Shown here one piece after another: positions 1 to 13,059 of a DNA stretch of 64,000 nucleotides (positions within the stretch are counted from its first letter, which is position 1; each line of letters opens with the position of its first letter). The DNA is from Acanthornis magna (taxonomy: Eukaryota; Chordata; Aves; Passeriformes; Acanthizidae): positions 7,251,001-7,315,000 of the forward strand of contig JAWUZG010000084.1 in assembly GCA_036785705.1 (NCBI GenBank), written 5' to 3'. A model generated the notes under the pieces. That model had not been told where the DNA came from. It ran no database searches and saw nothing but the letters and a program-made list of their open reading frames with translations. Position numbers and translations under genes: made by a program.

Positions 1-1457
1 CACTAACGTGTTTTTCCTGCTCACTGCCTGGGGGCGGAATATATCCTCAGGGATGTATGTTTCAGCCTTGTACATGTACAAGGACTGCATTTCTCACTTT
101 CCTTTTTTGATACTTTTTTTGTCTTACACGCAAGGAACTAGATGCATTACGAAAAAGAGCTGTTTCCAGCCACTGTGCCCTTTCTGCAGTTAACTGGCCA
201 GCACAGCAAAGGAGGTGGCAGACCTGAACTTAATACTCTTTCATACGACTCACTGGAGAAAAACAAAATCCTAACTCTCGTGTAACATCTGGAGTGCAGA
301 CATCAGCTGTTCTCTGCAGGAACAGAGAGTAGCACAAGGGAAGGGAACCAGTGAATTTCTATACAGTTTGTTAGAAAATTTTCTGGGAAATGTAGGATTA
401 TCTGGGCTTTTGTGGAAATATTGAAGTCATTGGTTTCCCTAAGACATGTTCTCTAGCAGCTTGTCACAGATGGATTGTATGAAGTAAGCCAGAAATAGAT
501 GCACATCCACATTCCAAACTCTAAAAGTGAGGCTGAATAATGTGCATTACTGTGGTGTGCAATTCTGAATTCTGTTATAAATCATTACCTAGTGGGACCA
601 GAGGATGCTTCATTTGAGCCAAGTCCAAATAATCGTCTCAGCTGAGAAAAATATGTTGTAAGATATTAAATTGGAGATTTGTTCTTTCTGTTCCAAAAAC
701 AGGACTTTTCAGCTTTTCGCTCTTTTCTCTAGTACATGAGTTATGATTAAACTTCTAGTTTCAAAGCAATGTGAAAACCAAGTTTTCCTGTTAGAATAAA
801 CTTTCTAGGCAAAGTTAAATTCTAATGAAGTAAATTAATTCCCTTAACTAAAATTCTATACTCATAGTTTTTTATTATATCTTCATCTGTAGTTATTCAG
901 ACCCTGATGTTGCAGAAGTTGCATCATTGTCTTCATGAAATTCTTCAAGTGGTCTCAGAAAATGGATCTACTAGAAAGGACATGCATGCCCTTGTAGAAT
1001 TTGGTGTGGGGACCTATGCACTAGCCCAGTTTTTCTGATAATGTTGATTCCTTAGATAAATATATCAATTATCATATCCATTGATAATAAATACCTCAAT
1101 TATCAAAAGGGTCGGGGTTTGTCTTATAAACCAATTGTTGCCTGTTTTCCTTAATACTTTTTTTTTAAAGCAGCACTTGAATCAGTGCAGCTGCATATGC
1201 TGCTGGTGCATGATTTCAAGCACAATCCTGTCTTTTCCTTTGTGACATAAAAAGAACCATTAATAGAATTGAAATGATTATACTTCCAGCTGGATTCACA
1301 TCCAGTGAAGAACATCAAGTACCATGAGTTTCAGGTTGCCTGCTATCATAATGCTAGTTAAGGATTGAGACTTTCCAAATAGTGATTGATGAGATTTGCT
1401 GTTTGACAAGGTTGTGGAAAATATTCCCCACAAGTTTTTTGGTTTCCTGTTTTGCAG
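1..1457. other. TRIM66 intron (3' part), no other feature
   Basis: AT-rich sequence leading to a pyrimidine-rich tract and the CAG acceptor of the first TRIM66 exon in the window. I looked for the preceding exon, which should carry the first zinc-binding Cys pairs of the PHD finger, and did not find it. It must lie before the window. No repeat or conserved element recognised. Confidence 0.7.
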
Positions 1458-1581
1458 GGGCGAATGGGTGTGCTCGCTTTGCCGTAATCCAGTGAAGCCA
1501 GAGGTGGAATATGACTGTGAAAACACACGCCACAGCCACAGCTACGATACACAATATGGCCTTGATGACTGTGACCAGAAG
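1458..1581 (+). CDS. TRIM66: TRIM66 exon: end of PHD finger and linker
   Basis: 124 nt. It follows a TTTTGCAG acceptor and ends before GTGGGAGT. The first base completes a codon of the upstream exon. It then encodes [20 protein letters not shown] and a His/Asp-rich linker ending in DDCDQK. The CSLC pair is the last zinc-binding Cys pair of the PHD finger, and the KPEVEYDC signature is shared by TRIM24, TRIM33 and TRIM66. The exon ends on a codon boundary, so the Lys-Cys-Glu of the next exon follows directly. Confidence 0.93.
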
Positions 1582-4500
1582 GTGGGAGTAACTATACATT
1601 GCTCCATTTAGAACAGGCCATATGATCTCAGCATGAGGCTTTGCTTTTGCATGGAAAAGATGATGGTTTTGACTTGGCTGCAACTCAAATGTTGCATACA
1701 GTAGTAAATACAACAAAAGCATTGTTGCTATTTGATTATATTGTTCTTGTCTTTCTAGACATTGCTGTTCAATTTAAAAATGAACGCCATATTATAGAAA
1801 GATGAAGCAGGCAGATGTGAAATTCTTTTCTCCTTTGAATAGGGAAGTCACACTCAACAGCAGAGCCTCCCCGAGTCAATTTTGCCTGTCTTTGTGACAC
1901 TGAATCCTTTTCCTTTAAAACTTGGCACCTTCTCAGACATCTACTCAGGCCAGCGCAATGACATTTTTGTGATGAAGACACTTTTTGACTTTCAGTTGGA
2001 CTGAAATAACCATACAGTCTTCATATGTCCCATTAATTCTCTTGAAGATGACCTTCAGGCTGTTAACTCGGCCTAGATGAAAGCTTATTACTCTACATAC
2101 CTATTACCAGTTTTCTCTACCAAATCTTCCATTTAAAAAGTGCTTTTTCCTAACATCCACTTGGTATTTGGAAGGCACAAATTCAAAATAGATGTCCTGT
2201 GTATATTGTTGACAGCTGGACAGACGACCTGAGTCCACACAGCTTAGTGCAGATGCTGATCTGGTCCTATTTCTACTGGATTTGGTACAATTGGCCAAAA
2301 ATGTGGACCTTGAATAATGAAGTCCTATTTAGAAAATTGAGTTGATTACAAATGCCATTGTTTGCGAGAAAATATGGCTTATAGTGGTTTTGTAGCGCAT
2401 TTTTTTTCACTAGTGAAAAAGCCAAAGACTAATATGAGTGTTTTACAAGTTAATGATGATTAAAGGGAACAGTTTTCATACAGTACTACCAACTTGTAGT
2501 TATTTCCATGTATGGATATGGGCAGTGTGAAACATTTCCCATTTATCTCTTTCCACATTGTTGCTGCCATTCTTTCAGTTGAGAGTGAAGGAATAGACAT
2601 GGAGTGCAGAAAGTAAATAATGATAGTGATTAATTCCCAAGAATTTCCAGGAAAATGTTTCTTGCATTTCTTGACTATCCTTATTTTCAAAACTATAGTA
2701 ATGTTACTATGCCAAACATCCTCCAGGTTAAAGTGAAGTGTACCATTTTGCATTAGAATCGCACAGTCTACATGAGAATTCTCTTTCAACTAAGGACAAA
2801 AATGAAACTCCTTGTTTTGAATTAAAATGTGTTTGATTTCTGGCTTCCACAGAAGTGTGAAAAGCTGGTGCTTTCCCTGTTCTGCAGCAGTATGAGCCTC
2901 CCGTTCCATGAACCTGTCAGTCCCCTGGTAAGTGTACAGCACATGCAGGGATCAGAGGGAATCCAGACAACCTCACAGGTTTCTCCTTTGTCCAGGTTTC
3001 TCCTTTTGTCTCCAGGTTTTAAGTGAAGGAATAGTTCAAGTAATGATATAAAACCCGTTCCACCTAATAATGCTTGCAATAAACTTACAGAACAAATTAC
3101 CTGACAAGTAGGTTTACACCCAGAAGGATTTAAGGAGTGGAATATCCTTGTAGCTGATGCCCACTGAAAAAGACTCTTGTTGAACTTTTAAAAGAGTGCA
3201 CAGTATCATTTTTTTAGTCACTCTTGACAGACTACTTCCCACATTATCAGCTGCCAGTATTGCAGCACATTCTTTTTATAACTGCTTAGAGAACATGTCA
3301 GCTAATTATCAATGTTACACATATTATTGATTGTGGTTAAATTGAGGTTATGGTTATCTGGGGTAGTCACTGAAGAATGCTATTTTTGAGATCAATCTTG
3401 CAAGCAAATATGTTTTTAATGAAACTAAAAAGCACCCAGGAAGATGATGTGCAAGTGTAGACACTAAAACACTAGAGCTCTCTTCCCTGCTGCAAGGACT
3501 CCTCTGCAATGACTTCTGTCCAAACTTGCAGAAAAGTCACTGGTGAGGAAAAATTTTCATGTAAAATGTTACATACCTGCATTTTATTCTTATGGCAGGC
3601 TCGGCATTATTATCAGATCATCAAAAGGCCAATGGATTTGTCCACCATACGAAAGAAGCTGCAAAAAAAGGACAAGTCCCACTATTCTGCACCTGAGGAA
3701 CTTGTGACTGACGTGCGTCTCATGTTTTGGAACTGCGCAAAGTTCAATTATGTATGTTTCTAATATACATGGGTGGGAGATACAAAGCAGGGGGTGGCTC
3801 TTTCAGTGTCTGTCACATTGGTGTAACTATTGGTTCCATGGAAATGAGATATAGGATTGGGATAAACAGAAGTATTAATCAGTTTTATTTTTTGGAAATT
3901 ATGTTAGAGTTTTCTTTAATGACTGAAATGAAGTCATGTGAAGTTACATGTGTATCTGAGAACCTGAGATACATATGGATCTAAAATTAAAGAGGGACAT
4001 CTTCATGGACAGCTCTTTGGAGTGCTGTTGAGTTTGCTGTGAGAAGCCAGTCACAGCCAGCAAAATACCTAGGGAAAATAAAATGCATAGAAATTCCTAA
4101 GTAGTGATGACTGCTGTTCTTTCTAGTTCACTGCACCTCTTTTTTTCTTGGAGGTGCACAAATGTGTTCTTTAGTAGCAGCATCTGGTTTTTACTTACAC
4201 TGGAAATGCAGAGGGACTAATGGGCTGTAGAAAGTGCGCAGAGACTAATGGAGATGTAGCAGAAAGAGCCAAGGTGAGATGCTGGGATGGGGCAGTTATT
4301 TGGCTTTGATCCTTGATGATTCCTGCGTGTGGTAGCACTGAATGGTCATGCATTCCCTTACAGCCAGATTCTGAGGTTGCTGAGGCTGGACGATGCCTGG
4401 ATGAGTTCTTTGAGGACAAATTGAAAGAGATTTATCCAGACAGGCATTTCCCTTCAATGCAACAGGATGACTCTGATTCTGAAGACGTGGAGAGCCAGAA

Positions 4501-4957
4501 CAGCCAAGTGTCATCCCAAGATTTCCAGTGGCCGTCGTACGGACAGGAGTGTGTTCAGCCCAAAAGGAAACGACGCCACGCTGTAAGATTGCAAAAGCAA
4601 AAGCATTTGGTTGCTAAGTGGCCACACTGCTAACTCTGTTTACAGCCACTGATGGGAAGTTTTGGCAGGGCTGTGTGGGAAAACTGTCAAGCTTCTATCA
4701 TGGATGTGTGATCAGTTCTACAATTTTATGTCAAGGTCCCCTGAGTGGAATAAAGTGTCAGATGTGTATAAATGCACGAGCAGGAACAAATGAAGCCTCT
4801 CAGGCTGCACAGTTATCTTCCTAGCAGAAAGCTCTGTCAAGATTTGTCAAAAGACTAAGCCCTTTAGCTATTCATTGTTTGTTTCCTTTGTACACAGGAA
4901 AGCGAAAAAACTAAAAGAATGATGTTTCAGCCAGCTAACAGCCTTCCTCAGGTATGA
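1458..4957 (+). CDS. TRIM66: TRIM66 (TIF1-delta), 3' end of gene: five last exons, partial
   Basis: TRIM66 is a nuclear TIF1-family chromatin reader with a TRIM motif, an HP1-binding region, a PHD finger and a bromodomain. It acts as a transcriptional corepressor and is known in mammals mainly from testis. Five exons (1458-1581, 2853-2927, 3599-3751, 4364-4582, 4898-4957) join without a frame break into about 209 residues. In order they give the end of the PHD finger (GEWVCSLC), a complete bromodomain (ZA-loop [11 protein letters not shown], acetyl-lysine Asn in NCAKFNY, then PDSEVAEAG), an acidic serine-rich linker ([10 protein letters not shown]) and a basic stretch [22 protein letters not shown] and the Tyr after the binding Asn fit TRIM66 better than TRIM24 or TRIM33. 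The N-terminal part (RING/B-box region, coiled coil, first half of PHD) is outside the window. Every intron has GT-AG ends. No sign of decay. Main uncertainty: the position of the stop in the last exon. Confidence 0.94.
2853..2927 (+). CDS. TRIM66: TRIM66 exon: bromodomain helix Z
   Basis: 75 nt, exactly 25 codons. Acceptor TTCCACAG, donor GTAAGT. It encodes [10 protein letters not shown] near its start and [10 protein letters not shown] at its end, equivalent to the KCERLLL...F(Q)EPV stretch of TRIM24/33. This is the first helix of the bromodomain leading into the ZA loop. Confidence 0.93.
3599..3751 (+). CDS. TRIM66: TRIM66 exon: bromodomain ZA loop to acetyl-lysine Asn
   Basis: 153 nt, 51 codons. 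Acceptor ATGGCAG, donor GTATGT. It opens with [20 protein letters not shown], the ZA loop and helix A, and ends [14 protein letters not shown]. The Asn in KFNY is the residue that anchors the acetyl-lysine carbonyl in bromodomains, and it is present. Confidence 0.95.
4364..4582 (+). CDS. TRIM66: TRIM66 exon: bromodomain helix C, acidic tail, basic motif
   Basis: 219 nt, 73 codons. Acceptor CCTTACAG, donor [26 protein letters not shown] gives the last bromodomain helix, followed by [10 protein letters not shown]. After it come an acidic patch ([12 protein letters not shown]) and [11 protein letters not shown]. The latter matches the QPRRKRL motif at the same place in TRIM24/33 and is a likely nuclear localisation signal. 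Confidence 0.94.
4898..4957 (+). CDS. TRIM66: TRIM66 terminal coding exon with stop
   Basis: Acceptor TTTGTACACAG. The frame continues as [19 protein letters not shown] and stops at TGA (4955-4957). The alternative is that CAG|GTATGA at 4951 is a splice donor and a further exon follows. I see no convincing continuation, and a C-terminus soon after the basic motif is usual for the TIF1 family, so I prefer termination here. Confidence 0.7.
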   Translation, partial: ESEKTKRMMFQPANSLPQV

Positions 4958-7900
4958 CCTCCTCAAGATATGAGATTTGAGGAATCCAGCAGCATGACTG
5001 GCAGAGCTAAGGTGTGTGGGAGGAAAGCGAAGCACTCGGGCTGTTTATTTAAACTCTCCTATTCTGCTGACCATATGCCTTATTTCTAGATTTTGTGGAT
5101 AGATAACAGATCCAAAATGTTTAAATCTGTCACTATTCCATCTGTTAAATCACGTATATGTTTTGCAGTGTTTACACTGAAGTACTAATGTTTTGGTCAT
5201 AGGTAATGATAAATAATAATAAAAATAACATACTAATAATATCTCATACTGCAGTACCATTTTATAATCTGTTCAACGCGACATCTCTATTTTATAGAGC
5301 ACAGGTAACCATGTAATAATCTTGCAACCTCAGTGTGAATGTTGGCCATGCTCTGTGACAAATACAATGTGTAGTCATTAAGGCTGTAATCCTGTTGTCT
5401 TATTCAATGATTTTTCTGGGAGCTTGGCTGCTCAAAGCCTATGAGATACAGTATAATGTGATTATCTGATTAGCTGTTTCTTTTGAAGCACAGCATTTTC
5501 ATTAAATCACCAAAGAACAAGTGCTAATAGTGCTAATACAAGGGCTCTGTGAGAGCTGCTTCTCAGTGCATACTGTGTGCTCTGTTTGCAAGGCATGATT
5601 CTTCTGGAATCTAATTCATGCCTGGTAACGCAGTGTGGGATTTCGTGGCTCTCAAAGGCAGCATTTTTATACAACCCAAGGCAGTTGTTTTCTCTAAAAA
5701 GCAGATACTGGGATTCAGTAAATTAACTATGCAGTGAATTACATGGTTGTAGAAGTGCCTATAAAATAATGTCATTTATTTCTGATTTTCTCTTTGCTTA
5801 TTACCTGTAGTTGTGATTACCAGCAGTACTAGAAGATGATTATAATGCATATATGTAGAAGCTCAAACAGAATGAAGGGATGTCTAAGCTGTTGGGGTTT
5901 TTTTTTCTTTTTTTTTTTTTTGGTTAAATTTCACAATGTATAGGCAGAACACCACCAAGAGCAGATTTAGAGTTCACTTGAGCAAAGGTTGCATGTCACA
6001 GTAAAGAGTGAAGGGTGGGATGGGTGACAGGACATCACACCTGAGCAGAGAGTGATAGTTTGAAAGCTACTTCCCACCTCTTCTAGAAGCAGGTGAGCCA
6101 CGTCTTTGCATGGCCAGTGCTTTCTTCATGTGTGTGAGTGGCATCTTCCTTGTTAGAGCTCTGCCCAGCAGAATAATCCAGGCTGGGATCTGGCTCTGAG
6201 AGAGGAGGTTGTTGCAGACCTCAAACACAATTAAAGTTCATTTTAGTTAGGTTCCCGTAAATAATGGTGATATTTTCAGCCTAGTTTATATGGGTTATTT
6301 TGTCTGGTAACCATGTATGTTATTTTAGATAATACTTTACAGGTTTATATATGAAATAATAATAAGACATGAATATTATATTCTACTACTTGTGTGACTT
6401 TGCTGTTTGCCCTTAACTTGGTAGTGAGCTAATCTTTTCTTTTCTTTGAAGAAATGAAAATCTGGATATTTGAAACTGACTGGAAAACTGTGAGATGAAG
6501 GGACAGCCTTTACATTTTCTAAATGTGAATTCCTGTATGTTTCCTTTCTGTCAAGATCTTGTTCTCAAAACAGTAAGAGTCTTGGTACAGGGCAATGAAT
6601 GCAGGTTTGTCACTGAATTAATTACACTTATCTGTGCTACAGGTATCACTTTTTCTCAGTTCCTACACCAAAGACCTATCTTTTACCATTAATAGTGCAA
6701 AAATTATATGCTGCCTAGATTTCCTCTAGGGGCAATGTTATAAATGCGATGGCTTCCTTTTTTTCTGGAAGAGTAGAGTCAACAAGAACCTCCTGTTTCT
6801 TAAAGGCTGTGAGTTTATTAACTGTACCATTAGTTTTGGAAAACACCTGTTTTAATAAAATTTATTCAGGGTATGTTATGCCTTTATTAAAATAGAAGTT
6901 TTCCAGTCTGCCATCATAAATAAAACACCTTTTGGGTGTGTGCTGGCAGGACTGAATGACCTGAGTTCTCTTAAAGCTAACTTTAATTCTGATTAATTCT
7001 CTAAGACTAGTAACTATTTTAAAAAACCCTTATAAACCTCATGTCATATTGGTAAGCAGAACAAAAACTGAACTCCAGCTTCATATACTTTCAAACATGA
7101 ATCCATGGGTCAGCACATTCGCAATACAGTGCATGTCATAAGAACAATATTATTCATCTTGGATGTTGCCTTGAAGTTGCTGGCTTGTGATGTTCCTGCT
7201 GCTGGACACTGTAGCACCAGGGCCCATAAATTATTGGGGTGTTTTATGAGTTCCACACTAGTAACAGCACTGGCCAGTATGAAAGGAAGGGCCTCTCTTC
7301 TAAAATCCAGCAGCCCATATGCCCCAAAAGAGCAGCGATAGGTTATGTGGCTACCTTTTCCTCTGTCACACAGTCTGTTTTGTAATCCATATGTGTAGAA
7401 GGAAAGCAAGGAGGAGCCCCTGAAATTTTCCAGTGGAAGTAAGTATAGTAGAAACAAATGCCAGGAAGACTCTGGAAGCCCCAGCAAATTCGTTAGGCCC
7501 ATGCCAATGCAACGAAGGGCACTGCTTTTCCTACATGTAATGAGTTACAGGCAGAATGGGAAAATCCTGCCTGTGTTAAATAGTTGGAAAAGAGACTAAT
7601 TGCACTTTCATGACGGGTCTGTCAAAGAAGAAATGACAGTTCCAGATTTGGCTTTCATTCCCCCCCCCCCCAGACAATTTCAAAGATCTGCTTCTTCCAG
7701 TGTCATGTGAGGAGAATGGCATCACAGTTAATACAAACAGGTGTCTAACAATACAGATTAATCAATGACTGCATGTTTATATGTGTAATGTGCATTGCTG
7801 AACAATAAAACATGTGAAATGTCTTTTTGCACATCAATCTGAAATTTTTGCTCTCAGTACATCTGCTTTCAATTAATGTATGGATTGTATAATATCATTT

Positions 7901-10900
7901 AATAATCATTAGCTAAGTTGCTCATAACTTCTCATAGCAAAATAGAGCAGTTATGAAAGCAGCTATGCTAACATAGGAGACAGCTTGCTGTTTGTGCTAA
8001 TATTTTCAATACCAAGTAGATATTTTGCCTTTTTGTTTTTCAGCTGCTGTAAGTTATTGAGAAACAAACATGACATGAACAAGTAGCAAAAATGTTTGTA
8101 GTTGAAATGTCTGTACACATAAAGTGCCAAGGAACATGCTACTTATTAGTGAGAGGAATAACATATTGTAATGTATTAATCTGGAGGAATCCAAAGAGCT
8201 ATTCTAAAATTGAAAATGGTAAAAATTGGACTAACTTAATCCTCTCTGTTTGGCTTATGGGAAAATAAAACTATCAGCATCAGCTTGCTGACCTGGGGGC
8301 CTATTGGCTTGAGGGGTTACAGCTGTGCTGTTCTTCAGACATAATTAGGAGATAATTTAGAGTTAGAAGTAATTTTTTTATTGTTTAAATAGGAAAATAT
8401 AGGAAAACTTCTGGGCACACAATTCCTTCAAGTGTTAAGTACTGGCAACAGACTTCAAAGTGAAATACCAGCTGAATTTCTCTGACTTTATTTAGATGTT
8501 AAATGAGATAATCTGGGGGAAATAAAGATAGGCAGTTGTCCTAGGCTGAGGAGGATGCATATCTTTTGAAGCTGTATTTGTAAACCAGGAGCAAGAAGTA
8601 GGGTGTTGTTTTTTTGAGAAATGCTCCTGTCCATCAGCAAACATTTGTGAAAGTACATTTTAATGTGTAGTTATGCATGTTTTCATGAGCATTTAGTAGA
8701 CTGTTAGCATTTAGACTAAGGAGAATTTTGTAAAAGTTTATATTAAAATATGTTACAGTAGGAACACAGGATTTGAATGGGTTTGTTGGGAAAAGTGTTT
8801 CCCGTGGTGGGAATATTACTGTGGAGATGAGAAATTGCAATGTTCAAATCTGTTGTCAGATATCCAAGTCTAGCTGCTCCCTCTTCATTCCAAGTGCCCG
8901 AAAAGAGGTTCTTGAAAGATAATTTTCAGATAACTTCTTCCTGCTTAGGTATAATTTGTAACAGACTCCCTGTACATTTTCATATCAGAGCTAATATTTG
9001 GATTGTGCCTCTAAAAAAGTGAGATTTGCTCCTGTGGATACACATTGCAGAATTAGCTGGTTGCCAGGTCTTGTGCTGACTGCCTGCACCAGGATGAACA
9101 TTTCTCCTGGCTGAATGAACAGACACAGCACCCTAACAGGCCTTCGGATGTTGAACTATGCTCATAGAAACTCACAGAACTTGATCTGGTTTTATACTGG
9201 GCCCAGCAAATGTCAGTGTGTAGAGATCATGAAAAAGCATCAAAAGAGTGATAATCTTCAGACAACGACAGTAAAACAGATACACATTGTTACAGAAGAA
9301 AAGTTAAAACAGATCAAGTGTTGTAATAGCAAAGTTAAGGAGTGCAGGATATTTTATGTAGTTATTCCTGGATTGTATGGTAATTAATGAGTTAGTGTTC
9401 ATTCTGTAAAACAAAAGTTTTGCTATTTACTACACTTTAATGTTTCTTGCAACAGCATTAAAACAGTCCTGAATTTAAGTCAAGGGAGTAGTTTATGCAC
9501 GTGTCCATACCATACTGTGTAGCCTGTGGTACACAGTGCAACTCTTCTGAATTTACAGCTCACTAGGCCAAGCTAAGCAGTTCTCTCCTGTAGCAGAACA
9601 ACAAATGGAAAACACCCTTGATTTCTAATACTGAAAGTATTAATAGAATGGGATGATCACTATAGAACCAGAAGACTACGCAAGTGTTCTGTATATCACA
9701 GAAATTAAACAAAAACCGTACAGCATATTTTATTCTATGGTATAAATAAAGGAACAACATTGAGCTTAGATAAAGTGAAAATCAATTCAAAATTAATCCT
9801 TAAATCCTACCCAAACTCTGTCCTGCATCTTACACATAATTGTGAATACCTCAGGCATCTGCAGTCCAGCATATTATTAACATACACAGGTGCACTTCGG
9901 CTTATGAAAAATAACATTAAAAAATTCAGTGCTTTAAGCAAACACTGGACACCCCTCTGTTTCTTTTTCCCTGTGGTCTCTGAGGGCTTTAGAACATTGA
10001 TTAACTGGCTTTTGTCCATGTTTGTGACGTACTTTTAAATATTTCCCACTTATAACTGTGCAAAAGAGCATGATAAGCTAATGGAATGAGTGAGCAGCAG
10101 GGCTGGAAATTAAATGCAGCCCTGGGACCTGGTTGCAGGATTGTGATGGAGCAGAGCATAGTGAGACATCTCAGGTTTGGGATGCACAGCTAAAACCATT
10201 CATTATGGAAGAGCAGATTTGGCTCTGACAGTGTGCTGCAAACGATGCTCGAGCTTAGCTGCTCGAGTCCCTGAGCAGTGTCAGAATCACACAAAGCTTG
10301 TCTCACCTGCAGGACACTTCTGTTCAGTGAGGGGGAAAGGAGCAAGGCTCTGTCCACTGCTGCAAACTCACCACTGCCCTGCAGCTCGGGAGCAGCTGCA
10401 GCGGCCTGCGCAATGGGAATGCTGTAACCATCATCTCTGGCTGAGCGAGGTTATCTCAGGGATGTTACAAACAGGATGGATTTTCTCCAGGGAATGAACC
10501 ACAGAAAGGCTCCCCAGAAGTAATATCCCATACCATTCAAAAAAGCGGAAAGTCTTAATCTTTATTTTTGATCTTTTAAACACCGCAACAGTCTCTGCAC
10601 TCTTAATCGGTGTGTGAGTCTGCTGGACAAGGAGGTCGCAGCCGTGACCTTTTGAGGTGAGAGTCTCACTGCGTGTTCCTGGCTCTTGCATCATGTTCGA
10701 AGCTCTTCCCAGGGTGCTGTGCTGTGTTGCATCATTCCAGCCTGAGCCCGGTGCTGTGGGGCTGGGAATCTCTCGGGGCAGGGAGAGACAGCCCGCAGTG
10801 GACACGTGCTGGAGAGGTGGGAACACCCAGGAGACATTCAGCCCCTGAACTGGGAAAAGTGTTGCTGCAGCACACCCTTCTTCTGCTATCTGGATGATTC

Positions 10901-13059
10901 ATACTGTGCAAGGATATTTAATGGAATGAGAATATGCAATTTCTGTCCTTTCACCGGTCCTTATTAGGGCATACTGTAAATATATGAGTATATTTATAGC
11001 CACAGAACTCAACCTTTTACTCCGCTAGTGAGAAGATAGCTGCAGAATTAGCCTGATTCTGCATTTATTGGCTTTTACTGCTTCCAAATAATGCACAGTT
11101 TACAAATAAATTTATGTTTGTTGCCTCACCTCTTCCCAGCTGTCAGTACTATAATGCCGGTCTCATTTTGAGTCAAGTTCTCCTGCATTATTAATTCAGC
11201 AGTTTGTAATTAAATGATTAGCTAATCAAATTGTTTCCTCCTGAGTACCTGTGCAAATGCATTGAAAACTGATTGATTTAACTGGGGTCACTCAGAGATA
11301 AATTGAGCCTTAACATCATGAAGTGTGAAAAAAGAAGAGGCTCTCTGAGTTGGGAGTAGGAGGGTTTGTGTTCTTTAGCCCTGTACATGTTTTCTTGTAA
11401 TTCCAATTGGGAGGAAAAAAAAAATGGTTCTGGAGCTAGAGATCCAAAAATCATGTGGAATCTTGTGTTCCTATTACTTTACTGGTTAAAACTGTGGTTC
11501 AGATTCTAAAATGCATCATAGCTGTGTTCTGCTTTGTTTTACACTGTGTCATCACATGGGAAGAAAATGAGACTTACTTTAATGCAATTGAAGGTGAGTA
11601 AACACCAAGGGTGACACTGGGGCAGGTGGCACTGCAGTCTTGTCGTTGGTTTTGTCAGGGAAGTTCTGTGTGTAACTTTCCTCACTGATTTGAGCAAAAC
11701 TGCTTCTGCAGCTCGTATGAAAAGATAAAATGCTTACACAGATGTAAAGGGGTGGGAGATGAGGAGTTTTTTGTTTCTCTCTCAGGCAGTTTTGCAGCCG
11801 ATGGGGTGTTTTCTCAGGTTCCAGGAAGCATTTAGGTACTGCTCACTGCCAGAGGCAGTGGTTCGGCCTGGACGGGTCGGTAAAGTTTAATGATGCAGCA
11901 AAGCTCAGCTTTTCCCAATATTTCCTTTACAGCTTCTGGGAACAGGAGATACACTGCCCCCGGGGTAAAACACGAGGAGGGTCGGTGCTGGGCATCAGCG
12001 GAGCTGGTACCTAAAACAAGGCAGCTGGCTCCCTCTGCTGCTTTCAGCACGATTTGAGCTGCCTTAAGCAAGGAGAACGCGCCTCCTCTGAGTCCTGGAG
12101 GCTCCAGCATCATTGTGCCTTCTGGTTTTAATGGGGTTTCCTTCCCTGGAAAGTAGCTACGAAGCTGTATGTTCCCCCTTAGCTTGAAATCTGTACAAAC
12201 CTTTACAAAGATTAATATATGTATTTATAACCGAGAATCAAACTGTAATGTGGCAGCTGAGTGTAAGCATTTTAGGTAAGACCTCCATAAAACCATAATT
12301 ACACCCATCTGTTTCCCTTAAGTACCCAGCAGAAAACAGTTAGCACTTATATATCTCTTGATAGCTCTCTCTCAATCTGCTGTTATGGGGAAAGAGGGGA
12401 GTTAATTTCCCCCTTTATTTTCTTTGTAGAAAAAGATAGTGCTTAAATTCAAATTTATGAGCAAATCAAGTTAAAAGTGTTTGTCAAAGGAGCTTAATTT
12501 GTAGATGGAGAGTGTCAAAACAACAGTTTTTCACAAGTCTCTCTAACCCTTATGCACCAATTATGGGAAAGACAGGGCAGGCACATTTCTAATAAAGCTG
12601 TGGCCATATAGATAGACATTAACAATAAAAAAACCACATAGTATTTCCTAAAAATATGAGCAGTTTCATCACAATTTTCGGATATAAAAGTGCTTTGCAA
12701 ATAGCTGTAAATGGAATTCTAGTTGAGAACATGCACGAGAGTCTTGCCTTTACAGCCTGACTGTTCTGTGATTATTTGATCAGATTCTCACCTGGGGTAA
12801 ACTGGTGAACACCTCAGTGGAGGAGGGCTGTGAGAGGCCAATTTCCACTGTGGCAGGACTGATAAACTGACTCTGAAACCGAGCAAAAGAGAGAAAGAAC
12901 TGATTTCAGACATTATTGGGAAAGAAAGTAAAAAGTGGACTATGAGAACCTGTCTGCTTGTGGGGGTTTCGGGGTTTTACCACTTATTGATAAACATTTT
13001 AGGGACATTAGTGTTAGGATATTTGATACTGCACACTTTAAAATAGGCTCACCGACAAG
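4958..13059. other. TRIM66 3' UTR and downstream gene-poor DNA
   Basis: No coding exon recognised. The first part must hold the TRIM66 3' UTR. Possible AATAAA poly(A) signals are at 5218-5223, 6854-6859, 6919-6924 and 7804-7809; I cannot tell which is used. There is a C12 run at 7660-7671. Moderately GC-richer patches without recognisable coding content lie near 10.2-10.85 kb and 11.85-12.1 kb. The rest is AT-rich unique-looking sequence. Confidence 0.6.

Larger units (their letters stand above)
1582..4897. other. Four TRIM66 introns
   Basis: Introns of about 1271, 671, 612 and 315 nt between the five exons. The second begins with a small tandem duplication (2976-3011: CAGGTTTCTCCTTTGTC followed by a near-identical copy). 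No gene or transposon recognised in any of them. Confidence 0.75.

Noticed and set aside
8200..8230. KIENGK-like codons as the missing STK33 N-terminal exon
   Set aside because: Only a short chance resemblance; no splice sites and wrong flanking residues.
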